Below the pieces are notes generated by a model. The model saw nothing but the letters and a program-made list of their open reading frames with translations, ran no database searches and had not been told where the DNA came from. Shown one piece after another: positions 1 through 10,203 of a DNA stretch of 64,000 nt. Made by a program: the position numbers and the translations under genes. The DNA comes from Chitinophaga niabensis (GTDB lineage Bacteria; Bacteroidota; Bacteroidia; Chitinophagales; Chitinophagaceae). Location of the stretch: contig NZ_CP154260.1 in the NCBI RefSeq assembly GCF_039545795.1, forward strand, positions 6,453,001 through 6,517,000, in the 5' to 3' direction. The first letter of the stretch is position 1. The number at the start of each line of letters is the position of its first letter.

Positions 1-1637
1 CTTCTTCCAACGGTCAGTATATGGAAATGCTGCTGCAACCCTTTTCCAACCTCCATACAGATACCAGTGTCTATGGCTGGAAAAATGTAGTAAGCCGCGC
101 CTATCTCAATATGTTGCTGATCGTGGCAGGATTTGTTCTCCTGGTGGCCTGCATCAATTTTATTAACCTCTCCATAGGAAAGTCTTTTACCCGCACCCGC
201 GAAGTAGGGCTGAGAAAAGCCATTGGTGCAGAACCCCGCCAGGTGGTAATGCAGTTCTGGGCAGAAGCAGTATTGATCTGCCTGCTGGCATTGCTGATCA
301 CCATACCGCTGTGTTATTTCCTGCTGCCGCATTACAGGGAGTTATTCGGCAGTAGTATAACCACCGGAATTTTATTTAAACCATCGACAATAGGATATAT
401 ACTGGCTGGTTTCCTGCTTATTACCATCATCGCAGGAGGATATCCGGCATTGAAGATGAGCCGCCTGGATGCAGTGAACATACTCAAGGGCCGGTTAAAG
501 TTAAAAACCTCCGGCTCCATGCGTGGCAGCCTCATCATATCACAGTTTGCTATCGCCATATTACTGATCTCCTGTACATGGATCACCTGGCAGCAGTTAC
601 ATTATCTGCGCAACCATCCGGTAGGGTACAAGAGCACACAGGTGATCAGTATACCCGTGGGTACAGAAGTAGATGGGAAAAATGCATTGGAACTGCTGAG
701 GCAGAAGATGACAGGGGATCCTTCCATCCTGAGCATTACAGGCCTGTCCAAAGATATGGGACTGGGTATGGATGGGCAGTCATTTGGCCACATGATAGTG
801 CTTAACCATAAGAACAGGAGCAGGCATGTACGATGGTTGAGTGTTGGATGTGATTTTGTAAAAACAATGGGCCTTGAGTTACTAGAAGGACGGGATTTTT
901 CAGGAACAGATAGCACCGGCCTTGTGATCAATGAAGAAATGGCAAAGTGGCTGGGAGAGAAAAGTGCCGTTGGCGTGAAGATCAGGTATGATAGTGTGCT
1001 GCCTCCCTCTGCAATAATTGGTGTGATGAAAAACTTTAACTATGAATCACTGCATCATCCCATACAGCCACTGGCATTGGTGATGCATATGAACATTCCC
1101 ATCAGCCACCTGTTTGTAAAGGTACGCCCGGATAATCTACCGGAAGTGATGGACAAGCTCAGTGCCGCATGGGCGGGTATTGCCCCGCATTCTGCGTTTA
1201 AAGGCAGTTTTGTGGATGAGAATGTGAACCGCCAGTATGCAAGAGAGGAACAACTAACCCGCATTTTCATCTATGCTGCTATTGCTGCGGTTATATTGTC
1301 CTGCCTTGGATTATTTGCACTGGCAGTATTGGTGGTCACGCAAAGAACAAAAGAGATAGGTATCCGCAAAGTGATGGGTGCATCCGCTGGAAATATCCTG
1401 CAGCTGATCACGCATGATTTTGTTAAACTTATTCTCATTGCTATTGTGGTGGCCATTCCGCTTGCCTGGTACTTCATGAACAAATGGCTGGCAGGTTTTG
1501 CCTTCAGCATTGAGATAGAATGGTGGTGGCTGGCCGGCGCAGGCCTGCTGGCGTTATTGGTAGCTTTATGTACCATTGGATATCAATCGTTGAAAGCAGC
1601 ATTCACTCACCCGATAAGATCTCTTAAATCCGAATAA
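1..1637 (+). CDS. FtsX/MacB-type ABC transporter permease, 5' end cut by window
   Basis: C-terminal part of an inner-membrane permease of the MacB/FtsX type. The frame is open to the left edge, so the ATG at 21 is internal and about a third of a normal 790-800 residue protein is missing. Two FtsX signatures are seen: the INFINLSIG...REVGLRKAIGA block near the start and the KEIGIRKVMGAS block near the C terminus, each followed by hydrophobic segments. It ends with the IRSLKSE tail typical of Bacteroidota members. The next permease starts 10 nt downstream, so it is part of one operon with the ATPase at 6435. It resembles the third permease (4013-6418) more than the second. The substrate cannot be read from sequence. 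Confidence 0.9.
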   Translation, partial: SSNGQYMEMLLQPFSNLHTDTSVYGWKNVVSRAYLNMLLIVAGFVLLVACINFINLSIGKSFTRTREVGLRKAIGAEPRQVVMQFWAEAVLICLLALLITIPLCYFLLPHYRELFGSSITTGILFKPSTIGYILAGFLLITIIAGGYPALKMSRLDAVNILKGRLKLKTSGSMRGSLIISQFAIAILLISCTWITWQQLHYLRNHPVGYKSTQVISIPVGTEVDGKNALELLRQKMTGDPSILSITGLSKDMGLGMDGQSFGHMIVLNHKNRSRHVRWLSVGCDFVKTMGLELLEGRDFSGTDSTGLVINEEMAKWLGEKSAVGVKIRYDSVLPPSAIIGVMKNFNYESLHHPIQPLALVMHMNIPISHLFVKVRPDNLPEVMDKLSAAWAGIAPHSAFKGSFVDENVNRQYAREEQLTRIFIYAAIAAVILSCLGLFALAVLVVTQRTKEIGIRKVMGASAGNILQLITHDFVKLILIAIVVAIPLAWYFMNKWLAGFAFSIEIEWWWLAGAGLLALLVALCTIGYQSLKAAFTHPIRSLKSE

Positions 1638-1647
1638 CAATTGTAGT

Positions 1648-4011
1648 ATGCTAATAAACTATATTAAGATAGCGTGGAGGAACCTTTGGAATAACAAAGT
1701 GTTTGGCGTGATCAATATTGCAGGCTTAACGTTTGGTTTAACCTGCTGTATGTTTATTTTGCTTTGGGTTGCCAATGAATGGAGCTATAACTGCTACCAT
1801 GAGAAACTGCCTGATATCTACCAGGTATATGAGAATCAGTATTATGCCAATAATGAAATTCTCACCGTAAATGCCACACCCGGCCCTTTGGCTGATCAGC
1901 TGAAAGCGGAGATCCCCGGTATCCTGAAAGCAGCAGCACTCTCTCCGGTTTCAGAGAAGTTACTGGCAGTAGGGGAGAAAGGATATAAAAGCGGGGGGCA
2001 ATATGCCAATAATGATGTTTTCCAGGTGTTCACCTTTCCGTTCATTGACGGCGATCCTGCCAAAGCATTGCTGGGCCCTAATGATATTGTACTCTCTGAG
2101 AAAACAGCTCTTAATTTATTTGGAGACAGTAAAGTGGTAGGCAAAACGGTGAGGCTGAACAATAAGGAAGATTATATGGTGGTGGGTGTGATGAAAAACC
2201 TGCCTGAGAATTCTTCTTTAAAATTCGAATGGCTGTTGCCCAGGGAACGGTATGAGCAGGAATATGACTGGCTGAAAACCTGGTCAGCAAATGCACCCCG
2301 TACTTATATACTGATAGATCCTAAAGCAGATATCGCAGGAATAAATGCAAAAGTAAAAGGGATCATACAACGTAACCTAAAGGATTCTAAAACGGAAGTA
2401 TTCCTGTATCCTTATAAAGATACTTACCTGGAAGGCCGTTTTGATAAAGGAAAGATCGATGGCGGGCGTATTGAATATGTTCAGCTCTTTATCATTATTG
2501 CCATTTTTGTTCTGCTGATAGCCTGCATCAACTTTATGAACCTTTCTACCGCAAGAGCATTGCAGCGCAGTAAAGAAGTAGGTGTACGTAAAAGTATCGG
2601 CGCAGGTAAAGGAACACTGATCTCGCAGTTCCTGGGAGAATCTTTTGCCCTTGTGTTCATTGCCACCGCCCTTTCCTTGTTATTGGTATGGGTTTTATTG
2701 CCTTCTTTTGAAAAAATGGTGAATATTAGTTTATCAGTTCCCTTGTTCACTTGGTACAACATACTGGCATTGCTGGTCCTTGCCCTGTTCACAGGTTTTG
2801 TGGCAGGCAGTTATCCCGCATTTTACCTTTCCTCCCTGAATGCAGTGACCACCTTAAAAGGGGGGATGTTAAGACTGAAGTCGAGTGCCATATGGCTGCG
2901 GAAAGGATTAGTGGTTTTCCAGTTCGTGGTATCCACCGTATTGATCGTTGCTGCCGTTCTCATCTATCAGCAGATAAGTTTTATTAAGAACCGTAACCTT
3001 GGTTTGAACAAAGACCAGGTGCTTTGGTTCTTTAATGAAGGCTCCATGGTAAATGATCTGAGGCCATTTAGAAATGCATTGCTGGGCATGCCGGGTGTGG
3101 AAGCTGTTTCAGATGCAGACCAGTTGCCCATCAGGGTAGGCAGCAATTTTTCAGGGGTTAGCTGGAAAGGGAAAAACCCGGATGAAACCGTTTTGTTCGA
3201 TAACCTGCTGGCAGGGTATGATCTGCAAAAAACAATGCAGTTGCAAATGGCAGAAGGCAGAACTTTTTCACCTGAATTTGCAACGGATACGAATGGTATT
3301 GTGATCAATGAAACCGCAGCCAAGGTAATGTCTTTGAAACCACCTTATGTAGGCCAGATCATAACAATAGATGATGAACAGCAGTTACCGATAATTGGCG
3401 TAACCAGGGATTTCTCCAGCAATCACCTTGGAAGAAAAGTAGCACCTATGGTCATCCGCTATCGCAGTGCAAAGAATAAATTCGTACTCGTACGGGTTAA
3501 ACCGGACCAGGTGGAGACGGCTATCGGCAGCATCGAAAAAGTATTCAGGCAGTTTAACCCGCAATATCCTTTCGAAATAAAATACATGGACGCATCCTTT
3601 GCAGACTTGTATAAAAGCGAACAGATGATAGGAAGGTTGTCTGCCGCCTTCACTGCCCTGGCCATTTTCATTGCCTGCCTTGGTTTGTTTGGCCTGGCCA
3701 CTTTCACGGCACAGCAGCGTACAAAAGAGATAGGTATCAGAAAAGTGCTGGGTGCCAGTATTATACAGATCCTGACCTTATTAAGCAAAGACTTCATCCG
3801 GTTGGTGCTGATCGCTGTAGGGATCGCCCTGCCGCTGGCTGCTTATTTTATGGATGGCTGGTTGAACAAGTTTGCCTATCATATCGATATTTCCTGGTGG
3901 GTATATGTAGCCACAGGATTGCTGGCTATTGTACTGGCAATGCTTACCGTAAGTTATCAGTCTGTCAGAACAGCAAGAATGAATCCTGTTAAATCTCTAA
4001 GATCAGAATAA
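1648..4011 (+). CDS. FtsX/MacB-type ABC transporter permease
   Basis: Full-length permease of 787 residues. It has an N-terminal membrane segment (about residues 20-45), a MacB-like periplasmic domain, a central membrane block with INFMNLSTA and KEVGVRKSIGAG, a second periplasmic domain, and a C-terminal FtsX domain with QQRTKEIGIRKVLGAS and three membrane segments. Such permeases work with a cytosolic ATPase, usually moving substrates or force across the periplasm rather than through the inner membrane. The end NPVKSLRSE is shared with its neighbours. Gaps of 10 nt upstream and 1 nt downstream support co-translation. In sequence it is the most divergent of the three permeases. Confidence 0.92.
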   Translation: MLINYIKIAWRNLWNNKVFGVINIAGLTFGLTCCMFILLWVANEWSYNCYHEKLPDIYQVYENQYYANNEILTVNATPGPLADQLKAEIPGILKAAALSPVSEKLLAVGEKGYKSGGQYANNDVFQVFTFPFIDGDPAKALLGPNDIVLSEKTALNLFGDSKVVGKTVRLNNKEDYMVVGVMKNLPENSSLKFEWLLPRERYEQEYDWLKTWSANAPRTYILIDPKADIAGINAKVKGIIQRNLKDSKTEVFLYPYKDTYLEGRFDKGKIDGGRIEYVQLFIIIAIFVLLIACINFMNLSTARALQRSKEVGVRKSIGAGKGTLISQFLGESFALVFIATALSLLLVWVLLPSFEKMVNISLSVPLFTWYNILALLVLALFTGFVAGSYPAFYLSSLNAVTTLKGGMLRLKSSAIWLRKGLVVFQFVVSTVLIVAAVLIYQQISFIKNRNLGLNKDQVLWFFNEGSMVNDLRPFRNALLGMPGVEAVSDADQLPIRVGSNFSGVSWKGKNPDETVLFDNLLAGYDLQKTMQLQMAEGRTFSPEFATDTNGIVINETAAKVMSLKPPYVGQIITIDDEQQLPIIGVTRDFSSNHLGRKVAPMVIRYRSAKNKFVLVRVKPDQVETAIGSIEKVFRQFNPQYPFEIKYMDASFADLYKSEQMIGRLSAAFTALAIFIACLGLFGLATFTAQQRTKEIGIRKVLGASIIQILTLLSKDFIRLVLIAVGIALPLAAYFMDGWLNKFAYHIDISWWVYVATGLLAIVLAMLTVSYQSVRTARMNPVKSLRSE

Positions 4012-4012
4012 C

Positions 4013-6418
4013 ATGTTTAAAAACTATCTTAAAATAGCCTGGCGCAATATCTGGAAATCAAAACAGGTTTCTGCTGTCAATATTATTGGGATGAGTGTTG
4101 CCATTGCAGCAGCATTGTTATTGTGCTTCACTGTTTACAGTGAATTCTCCTATGATAATTTCCATGCGAATAAAAAGGACCTGTACCAGCTTTATTACAG
4201 CGAGGCACGTGCAGAAGGGCCGCGTACTCATCTTTCCACTCCCATTCCTTTAGCTCCGGCAATGAAAGAGGAAATGCCGGGTGTGGTGAATATTGCGAGA
4301 GTGGCCAACGATGCAGCAGGTATCCGTATTGCTAATGGAGAAGTACAGTCCATCGGCATCAATTGTGTGGACAGCTCTTTCCTGCGCATGTTTACATTCC
4401 CGGCCGTCAGCGGTAATTTGCGGCTGGGGCTCAATGACGCCATTATCACGGAAGAAACGGCTGCGAAGCTTTTTAAGAAAGAAGATCCTGTAGGCAAAAC
4501 AGTGTCCATTAACCAGGGAGATGGCTGGCAGGCCTTTACCGTTTCTGCCGTAGTGAAAGATATACCCGATAATTCCAGTATTAATTTTGATGTATTGCTC
4601 CGCCTTGAAAGGGTGACAGATTATGCAGGTAACAAAGATGAATGGGGTCACTCCAACCTCTATACCTTCGCACAATTAACACCGGGGGTTGCCAGTGAAG
4701 AGATGGAAAAGAGAAGTATAGCCCTTACGAAAAAATACTATGCGGAGGATGTTGATAAATATAAGAAGGCAGGTGCAAAAGCAGATAAGTACGGGGCTTA
4801 TATGCATATTGGGTTCATCCCCATGGAAGAGGTGCACTTAACAGAGAACGGCCAGAAGAATACCGGCAGGGTGATGATGTTGTATATGTTATTGTTCATT
4901 GCGGCATTCCTGCTTTTTATCGCCAGCATCAACTTTATTAACCTAAGCATGGCCAGGGCCTTTATGCGTGCAAAAGAAGTGGGCATGCGTAAAGCACTGG
5001 GTGCCGCTAAATTCCAGCTGGCCCTGCAGTTAAGCGGGGAAGCCATGGTGTTGTTCTTCCTTTCTCTCTTATTAGGATTAGGCTTAGCCTACATTGTTAT
5101 GCCTACTTATAATGCGGTGCTGCGATATCATCTCTCTTTCGGAATATTGAAAGACCCGGGGGTAATAGCTGGTATGGCAATAGTGTTCTTATTGATCTCC
5201 ATCCTGGCTGGTGGTTATCCTTCACTAGTATTGGCACGGGCTAAAACCCTGCAGGTATTAAAAGGAAAGATCAACTCTGGCAGGAATAATTACTTCCGCA
5301 ATTCCCTTATCGTTACCCAGTTTGTATTTTCCAGTTTGCTGATCTGCTGTACTATCATAGCCTGGCAGCAGATGAATTTCCTGAAAAATAAATCATTGGG
5401 CTTTAACACACATGAAGTGGTGAGCATTCCTGTGGGCAATGAAGTAAATAGTGAGCAGCTCCTGGAAAGAATGAAAGCAAAACTCGCGCAGCAACCCGGT
5501 ATCCTCAGTATTTCCGCAGCCAGGAGCAATCTGGGCCGCGGCCGTGATGGCAGCATATCTACTTCCGTTGTTGGTTTCTCTTACAAAAACCAGGAGTTGA
5601 TGACCAACCTGCAGTTCGTTTCGTACGATTATCTTAAAACCATGGATATAAAGCTACTGGCAGGCCGTGAATTCAGTCCGCAGATGGCAGATTCCAGCAG
5701 CATCATTATCAACGAAAGGATGGCGCTGCAATTAGGCGTGAAGGATATAGAAGGGTTTACCGTACGTTTTGAAGAAGATGGGCCTGTGTACAGTGTAATA
5801 GGGATCATGAAGGATTATCACTTTCAATCTCTGCACCGGAAGATAGAACCGCTTACATTATCACTGAACAATGAAGGACGCCCTTCCAACTATATTTTTA
5901 TAAAAACGGCGCCAGGCAGCCTCGAGGCTTCTATGGAAACGATCGAAAGTGAGTGGAAAGCTGCTGCGCCCGGCCCTTTCCTGGGCTCCTTTGTGGATGA
6001 GAATACAGACCGGCAGTACAAAGGAGATAAAGTACTTGCAAAGATCTTCATAAGTGGTGCGGTGATCACTATCATCATTTCCTGCATGGGATTGTTTGCC
6101 ATTGCATTGATCGCTATTGGTCAGCGCAATAAAGAGATTGGCATCCGCAAGGTTTTAGGCGCCGGCGTCCTCACAATTACTGCGCTGATATCGCGGGATT
6201 TCCTGAAATTAGTAATATTGGCCATCCTCATAGCTACACCCATCGCCTGGTTTGTGATGAATAAGTGGCTGGAGATCTATGCCTATAGTATAAACATCAG
6301 TTGGTGGGTCTTTCTGCTGGCCGGGTTACTGGCCATCAGCATAGCCGCCATCACGGTAAGTTTTCAAACCATCAGGGCTGCCCTGATGAACCCTGTAAAA
6401 GCATTACGTTCAGAATAA
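4013..6418 (+). CDS. FtsX/MacB-type ABC transporter permease
   Basis: Third permease of the operon, 801 residues, with the same architecture: N-terminal membrane anchor, periplasmic MacB-like domain, central INFINLSMA / KEVGMRKALGAA block, second periplasmic domain and C-terminal KEIGIRKVLGAG membrane domain. It shares specific stretches with the truncated first permease (for example SIPVGNEV against SIPVGTEV, and GSFVDEN in both), which points to an old duplication between these two. It begins 1 nt after the previous stop codon and is followed 16 nt later by the ATPase. The substrate is unknown. Confidence 0.92.
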   Translation: MFKNYLKIAWRNIWKSKQVSAVNIIGMSVAIAAALLLCFTVYSEFSYDNFHANKKDLYQLYYSEARAEGPRTHLSTPIPLAPAMKEEMPGVVNIARVANDAAGIRIANGEVQSIGINCVDSSFLRMFTFPAVSGNLRLGLNDAIITEETAAKLFKKEDPVGKTVSINQGDGWQAFTVSAVVKDIPDNSSINFDVLLRLERVTDYAGNKDEWGHSNLYTFAQLTPGVASEEMEKRSIALTKKYYAEDVDKYKKAGAKADKYGAYMHIGFIPMEEVHLTENGQKNTGRVMMLYMLLFIAAFLLFIASINFINLSMARAFMRAKEVGMRKALGAAKFQLALQLSGEAMVLFFLSLLLGLGLAYIVMPTYNAVLRYHLSFGILKDPGVIAGMAIVFLLISILAGGYPSLVLARAKTLQVLKGKINSGRNNYFRNSLIVTQFVFSSLLICCTIIAWQQMNFLKNKSLGFNTHEVVSIPVGNEVNSEQLLERMKAKLAQQPGILSISAARSNLGRGRDGSISTSVVGFSYKNQELMTNLQFVSYDYLKTMDIKLLAGREFSPQMADSSSIIINERMALQLGVKDIEGFTVRFEEDGPVYSVIGIMKDYHFQSLHRKIEPLTLSLNNEGRPSNYIFIKTAPGSLEASMETIESEWKAAAPGPFLGSFVDENTDRQYKGDKVLAKIFISGAVITIIISCMGLFAIALIAIGQRNKEIGIRKVLGAGVLTITALISRDFLKLVILAILIATPIAWFVMNKWLEIYAYSINISWWVFLLAGLLAISIAAITVSFQTIRAALMNPVKALRSE

Positions 6419-6434
6419 AATATTTAACACGATC

Positions 6435-7097
6435 ATGATTCAACTACGCAACATTACAAAGCACTACCCGGTAGGGTTTGGCAAACATGAAATTTTAAAG
6501 GATGTGAACCTGGTTATTCACGAAGGAGAGTTTGTGTCTATCATGGGCCCATCCGGCTCCGGGAAGTCTACATTGTTGCATATCCTGGGTCTGCTGGAAG
6601 AACCCTCCGATGGGCAATACCTGTTCCAGGGAGAACTGGTGAATAAGATGAACGACAAAAAACGGACACAGCTTCACCGGGGTACCATAGGTTTTGTATT
6701 CCAGGCCTATCACCTGATAGATGAACTCACTGTATATGAAAATATAGAAACACCATTATTATATAAGGACATGCCCTCCTCCGAACGCAAAAGCCGCGTG
6801 GCGGATATACTTGACAGGTTTAATATGGTGGCTAAAAAAGACCTGTTCCCCAACCAGCTTTCCGGGGGCCAGCAACAGCTGGTGGGAATTGCACGGGCCA
6901 TTGTAGCCGAACCCGCTGTGATCTTTGCAGATGAACCAACCGGAAACCTGCACTCAGATCAGGCTAAGGTGATCATGGAACTGTTCGCAGAACTGAATAA
7001 AAAAGATGGTATCACCATCGTACAGGTTACCCATTCAGATACGAACGCCGAATTCGGAAACCGGATCATCCGGATTATGGACGGTAAGGTGGAATAA
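6435..7097 (+). CDS. ABC transporter ATP-binding protein, MacB/LolD type
   Basis: Cytosolic ATPase of 220 residues, the usual length of stand-alone LolD/MacB-type nucleotide-binding subunits. Walker [10 protein letters not shown] is at residues 38-46, the Q-loop FVFQ near 87-90, the signature LSGGQ at 142-146, Walker B AVIFADE at 161-167 and the H-loop VTH follows. All catalytic motifs are intact. It is the only ATPase seen next to three permeases, so it probably powers all of them. The next gene begins after a 149-nt gap, so the efflux channel and adaptor may have their own promoter. Confidence 0.95.
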   Translation: MIQLRNITKHYPVGFGKHEILKDVNLVIHEGEFVSIMGPSGSGKSTLLHILGLLEEPSDGQYLFQGELVNKMNDKKRTQLHRGTIGFVFQAYHLIDELTVYENIETPLLYKDMPSSERKSRVADILDRFNMVAKKDLFPNQLSGGQQQLVGIARAIVAEPAVIFADEPTGNLHSDQAKVIMELFAELNKKDGITIVQVTHSDTNAEFGNRIIRIMDGKVE

Positions 7098-7246
7098 AAC
7101 ACTTTTACATTTTCCGCTATCTAAAAACTCATCATATGATGTTTTGCCTTAAATTCGTGTGGCCCTGTGCCACACCTACTAAAAAATTGCCATTTATCAA
7201 GAACTGGGGAATGGTGTCATATCAATTAATATATTTTTGTCAGGCT

Positions 7247-8689
7247 ATGAATAAAAAGTCCCTTGCAATCGCATCAATACTGGCTTTGCTGCTGTTTGGC
7301 AACCCTCGCAATGTGGCTGCGCAGGATAACTGGACGTATCAGCGGGCGCTGGACTATGCGTTGAGCCATAACCTCACGGTTCAGCAAAGTGTGCTGCAGA
7401 AAAGGCTTGCGGAGTTAACCCTGAAGCAGAACCAGATGGCAAGGCTCCCTACCTTAAACGGCGGGGCAAGTGGTGAATACCGCTTTGGACGGAACATTTC
7501 GTTTGAATCAAATACTTATGTAAATACGGCGAACTTCAGTAGCGGGGTAAGCCTGAATACCGGGGTGGACCTTTTTGGCTGGTTCACAAAACAGAACACA
7601 GTAGCCGCCAGTAAGTACCAGGTATATGCCAGTAATTTTTTACTGGAAAGAGCCCGGAACGATATGGGCGTAAACGTGGCCAATGCTTTTTTACAGATCC
7701 TGCTGGCCAACGAGCAGGTAAAGATCAGTAAATCTCAGGTGGACCTTAGTATGGCCCAGCTGGAAAATACCAAGAAACTGGTAGCCGCAGGTTCCGTACC
7801 GGAAAGCAACCAGGCGGACCTGGAAGCCCAGCTGGCAAGGGATAGTTCTACACTGGTGGCTGCACAAAACACCAGTATCGTCAACGTGCTGCAGATGAAA
7901 GCTTTGCTAAACCTGGATTTTGCAGTGCCTTTTGTAGTGGAATTACCGGAAAACATTGAACGCATACCTGTGCTGAATTTATGGGAAACAGCACCTGAAA
8001 TGGTATACAGTGCCGCTTTGGCCTCATACCCTCAATACCGTGCAGATTCCATGTATGTAAAAGCAGCCAACAGGTCCCTGGCCTCTGCAAGAGGAGCGAT
8101 GTATCCAAACCTCAGCCTTTCCGCCGGGATCAATACCAGTTATGCCAATACCATCAAAGAAGGCTTTGGGCCCATCACTACAGGAACACAAACGATCGGA
8201 TACCTGAAGAACGATCCTACTTCTCTGGTAGAGACCCCCACCTCTTCACAGGCAAGAAGAACGGTGCCTTTTGGTGATCAGCTAAGTAATAACTTTGGCC
8301 AGAACGTAGGCCTGAGCCTGAGCATTCCAATTTTCAACGGATGGAGGGCTCGCGGTAATGTAGAACGTGCTAAAATTGATGTGCAGGACAGACAACTTAC
8401 ATTAGATATCAACCGCCAGAAGCTTCGTCAGGATGTTTACACGGCCCATGCGAATGCGGTAGGAGCTTTCCAGAAATACCAGGCGGCCATTACCACTGAA
8501 CGTGCATCGCAAAAAGCTTATGACTTTGCTACCAAACGTTTCAATGTTGGTTTAATGAATACCGTAGAGTATATTACTACACAAACGAACCTGTTTAAAG
8601 CGCAGATTGACAAAGTATCTGCCCTATACGACTATATTTTCAAAATTAAATTACTCGAATTCTATCGCGATCAACGCATAACGCTATAG
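7247..8689 (+). CDS. TolC-family outer membrane efflux protein
   Basis: Outer-membrane channel subunit of about 480 residues. The ATG at 7247 is chosen because it opens directly onto a signal peptide (MNKKSLAIASILALLLFG, cleavage probably after VAAQ). A start 111 nt upstream would add an unlikely hydrophilic leader. The mature part is long helices rich in Ala, Gln and Asn with the two repeated halves of TolC proteins, such as AQLENTKKLVAAGSV and TKRFNVGLMNTVEY. It lies between the ABC genes and a HlyD-type adaptor, so together they can form a tripartite exporter. A promoter-like TATTTTTG lies at 7232-7239, only 7 nt before the ATG. Confidence 0.92.
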   Translation: MNKKSLAIASILALLLFGNPRNVAAQDNWTYQRALDYALSHNLTVQQSVLQKRLAELTLKQNQMARLPTLNGGASGEYRFGRNISFESNTYVNTANFSSGVSLNTGVDLFGWFTKQNTVAASKYQVYASNFLLERARNDMGVNVANAFLQILLANEQVKISKSQVDLSMAQLENTKKLVAAGSVPESNQADLEAQLARDSSTLVAAQNTSIVNVLQMKALLNLDFAVPFVVELPENIERIPVLNLWETAPEMVYSAALASYPQYRADSMYVKAANRSLASARGAMYPNLSLSAGINTSYANTIKEGFGPITTGTQTIGYLKNDPTSLVETPTSSQARRTVPFGDQLSNNFGQNVGLSLSIPIFNGWRARGNVERAKIDVQDRQLTLDINRQKLRQDVYTAHANAVGAFQKYQAAITTERASQKAYDFATKRFNVGLMNTVEYITTQTNLFKAQIDKVSALYDYIFKIKLLEFYRDQRITL

Positions 8690-8719
8690 CGGGGATCGGA
8701 CACAGAAATAAATGCGCAT

Positions 8720-10087
8720 ATGAAGAAGAAACTGCTTTACTGGATAATCGGCGGCCTTGTGGTCCTTATTGTGATCCTCGCCGTGGTCAAAGGATCAGGC
8801 AATGATGAAGGCACTAAAGTTGCCACAGATAAAGCTGCCAAAAAAGATATCATTGAAGTGGTTTCTGCCAGTGGAAAAGTGTATCCTGAAATTGAAGTGA
8901 AAGTAAGCTCCGATGTATCAGGTGAGATCACAGACCTCCTGGTGCTGGAAGGAGATTCCGTGCAAAAAGGGCAGGTACTGGCGCGCATTTATGCAGATGT
9001 ATATGGTTCCATGAGAGACCGTGCTGCTGCTGCCGTTAGTCAGTCTGAAGCAGAACTGGCCAATAGCACTGCTGGATTGAATGCCTTCAAAGCCAGGCTG
9101 GACCAGGCAAAATTTGCTTTCGACCGTAACATGGAACTGCATAAGCAAAAAGTTATTTCCAAATCAGAATTTGAAACTGCCGAGGCTACTTATAAGTCAG
9201 CCCTGGCGGATTATAATGCTGCCGCCCAAAGGATCAACAGCAGCAAGTTTGCTGTGGCCAGTGCACAGGCCAACCTCACAGAAGCCAATAAGAACCTTGG
9301 CCGTACCACTATCCTGTCTCCCATGTCAGGCTCTGTTTCTCTTTTATCTGTAAAGAAAGGAGAGCGCGTGGTAGGTACCGCACAAATGACCGGTACGGAA
9401 ATGTTGCGCATCGCAGATATGAGCACCATGGAAGTGCAGGTGGATGTTGGAGAAAACGATATTCCTAAAGTAAAGTTCGGCGATTCCGCCATCATTGAAA
9501 TAGATGCATATAATAACCGCAAGTTCAAAGGTGTGGTAACACAGATTGCCAGCTCCAGCAAAGGTGCGGCCACTTCAGCTACCACTTCTGCCGAGCAGGT
9601 GACCAATTACATCGTACACATTCGTATTGCGCCATCTTCTTATACAGACCTGGAAGTCATCTCCAACGGAAAGAACCGCCGGTTCCCGTTCCGCCCCGGA
9701 ATGAGTGCCAGCGTGGATATTCAGACGCGTACGGAGAAACAGGTATTGTCTATTCCTATCAATGCCGTAACCACCCGTAACCCGGAAGATACCGGCAAAG
9801 CTAAAAAAGCAGATAAGGATGCACCTGCACCTCCTTCTGAGAATACAGGAGAAGCTAAAAAAGACTTCAAAGAAGTGGTATTCGTACTGCAGAAAGATAA
9901 TACCGTGAAAATGGTGGAAGTGACCACCGGCATTCAGGATGATACCAATATCGAGATCAAAACCGGTCTGAAAGAAGGAGAGGAAGTGATCAGCGGACCT
10001 TACACGGCGATCTCCAAAACCCTGGAAAACGGAAAGAAAGTAAAAGTAGTGCCTAAGGCACAGCTCTTCGAAGGCACAAAGAAATAA
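8720..10087 (+). CDS. HlyD/MacA-type periplasmic adaptor of an efflux system
   Basis: Membrane-fusion protein of 455 residues. An N-terminal anchor (about residues 5-24) is followed by a half-lipoyl motif (SGEITDLLVLEGDSVQKGQ), a long coiled-coil hairpin rich in Ala, Glu and Lys (about 85-190), the second lipoyl half with TTILSPMSGSVS, and beta-barrel and membrane-proximal domains ending in LKEGEEVISGPYTAI. A Lys/Ala/Pro-rich insert sits near residues 360-385. It bridges the inner-membrane permease and the TolC-type channel. It starts 30 nt after the channel gene and is followed by a strong terminator, so it is the last gene of the cluster. Confidence 0.93.
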   Translation: MKKKLLYWIIGGLVVLIVILAVVKGSGNDEGTKVATDKAAKKDIIEVVSASGKVYPEIEVKVSSDVSGEITDLLVLEGDSVQKGQVLARIYADVYGSMRDRAAAAVSQSEAELANSTAGLNAFKARLDQAKFAFDRNMELHKQKVISKSEFETAEATYKSALADYNAAAQRINSSKFAVASAQANLTEANKNLGRTTILSPMSGSVSLLSVKKGERVVGTAQMTGTEMLRIADMSTMEVQVDVGENDIPKVKFGDSAIIEIDAYNNRKFKGVVTQIASSSKGAATSATTSAEQVTNYIVHIRIAPSSYTDLEVISNGKNRRFPFRPGMSASVDIQTRTEKQVLSIPINAVTTRNPEDTGKAKKADKDAPAPPSENTGEAKKDFKEVVFVLQKDNTVKMVEVTTGIQDDTNIEIKTGLKEGEEVISGPYTAISKTLENGKKVKVVPKAQLFEGTKK

Positions 10088-10104
10088 GCAGATTGATATA
10101 GGAA

Positions 10105-10138
10105 GCAGGCATGCCGTAAATGGTATGCCTGCTTTTTT
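10105..10138 (+). terminator. intrinsic terminator of the efflux cluster
   Basis: Stem GCAGGCATGCC (10105-10115) pairs with GGTATGCCTGC (10122-10132), with one G-T pair. The six-base loop is followed by six Ts. It lies 17 nt after the adaptor stop codon. Confidence 0.85.
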
Positions 10139-10203
10139 ATATCCCCCAATGGGCCATAGCCCGTTGATTTTTTTTACATTGCAGGAAATTTGGAAAGTTG
10201 AGC

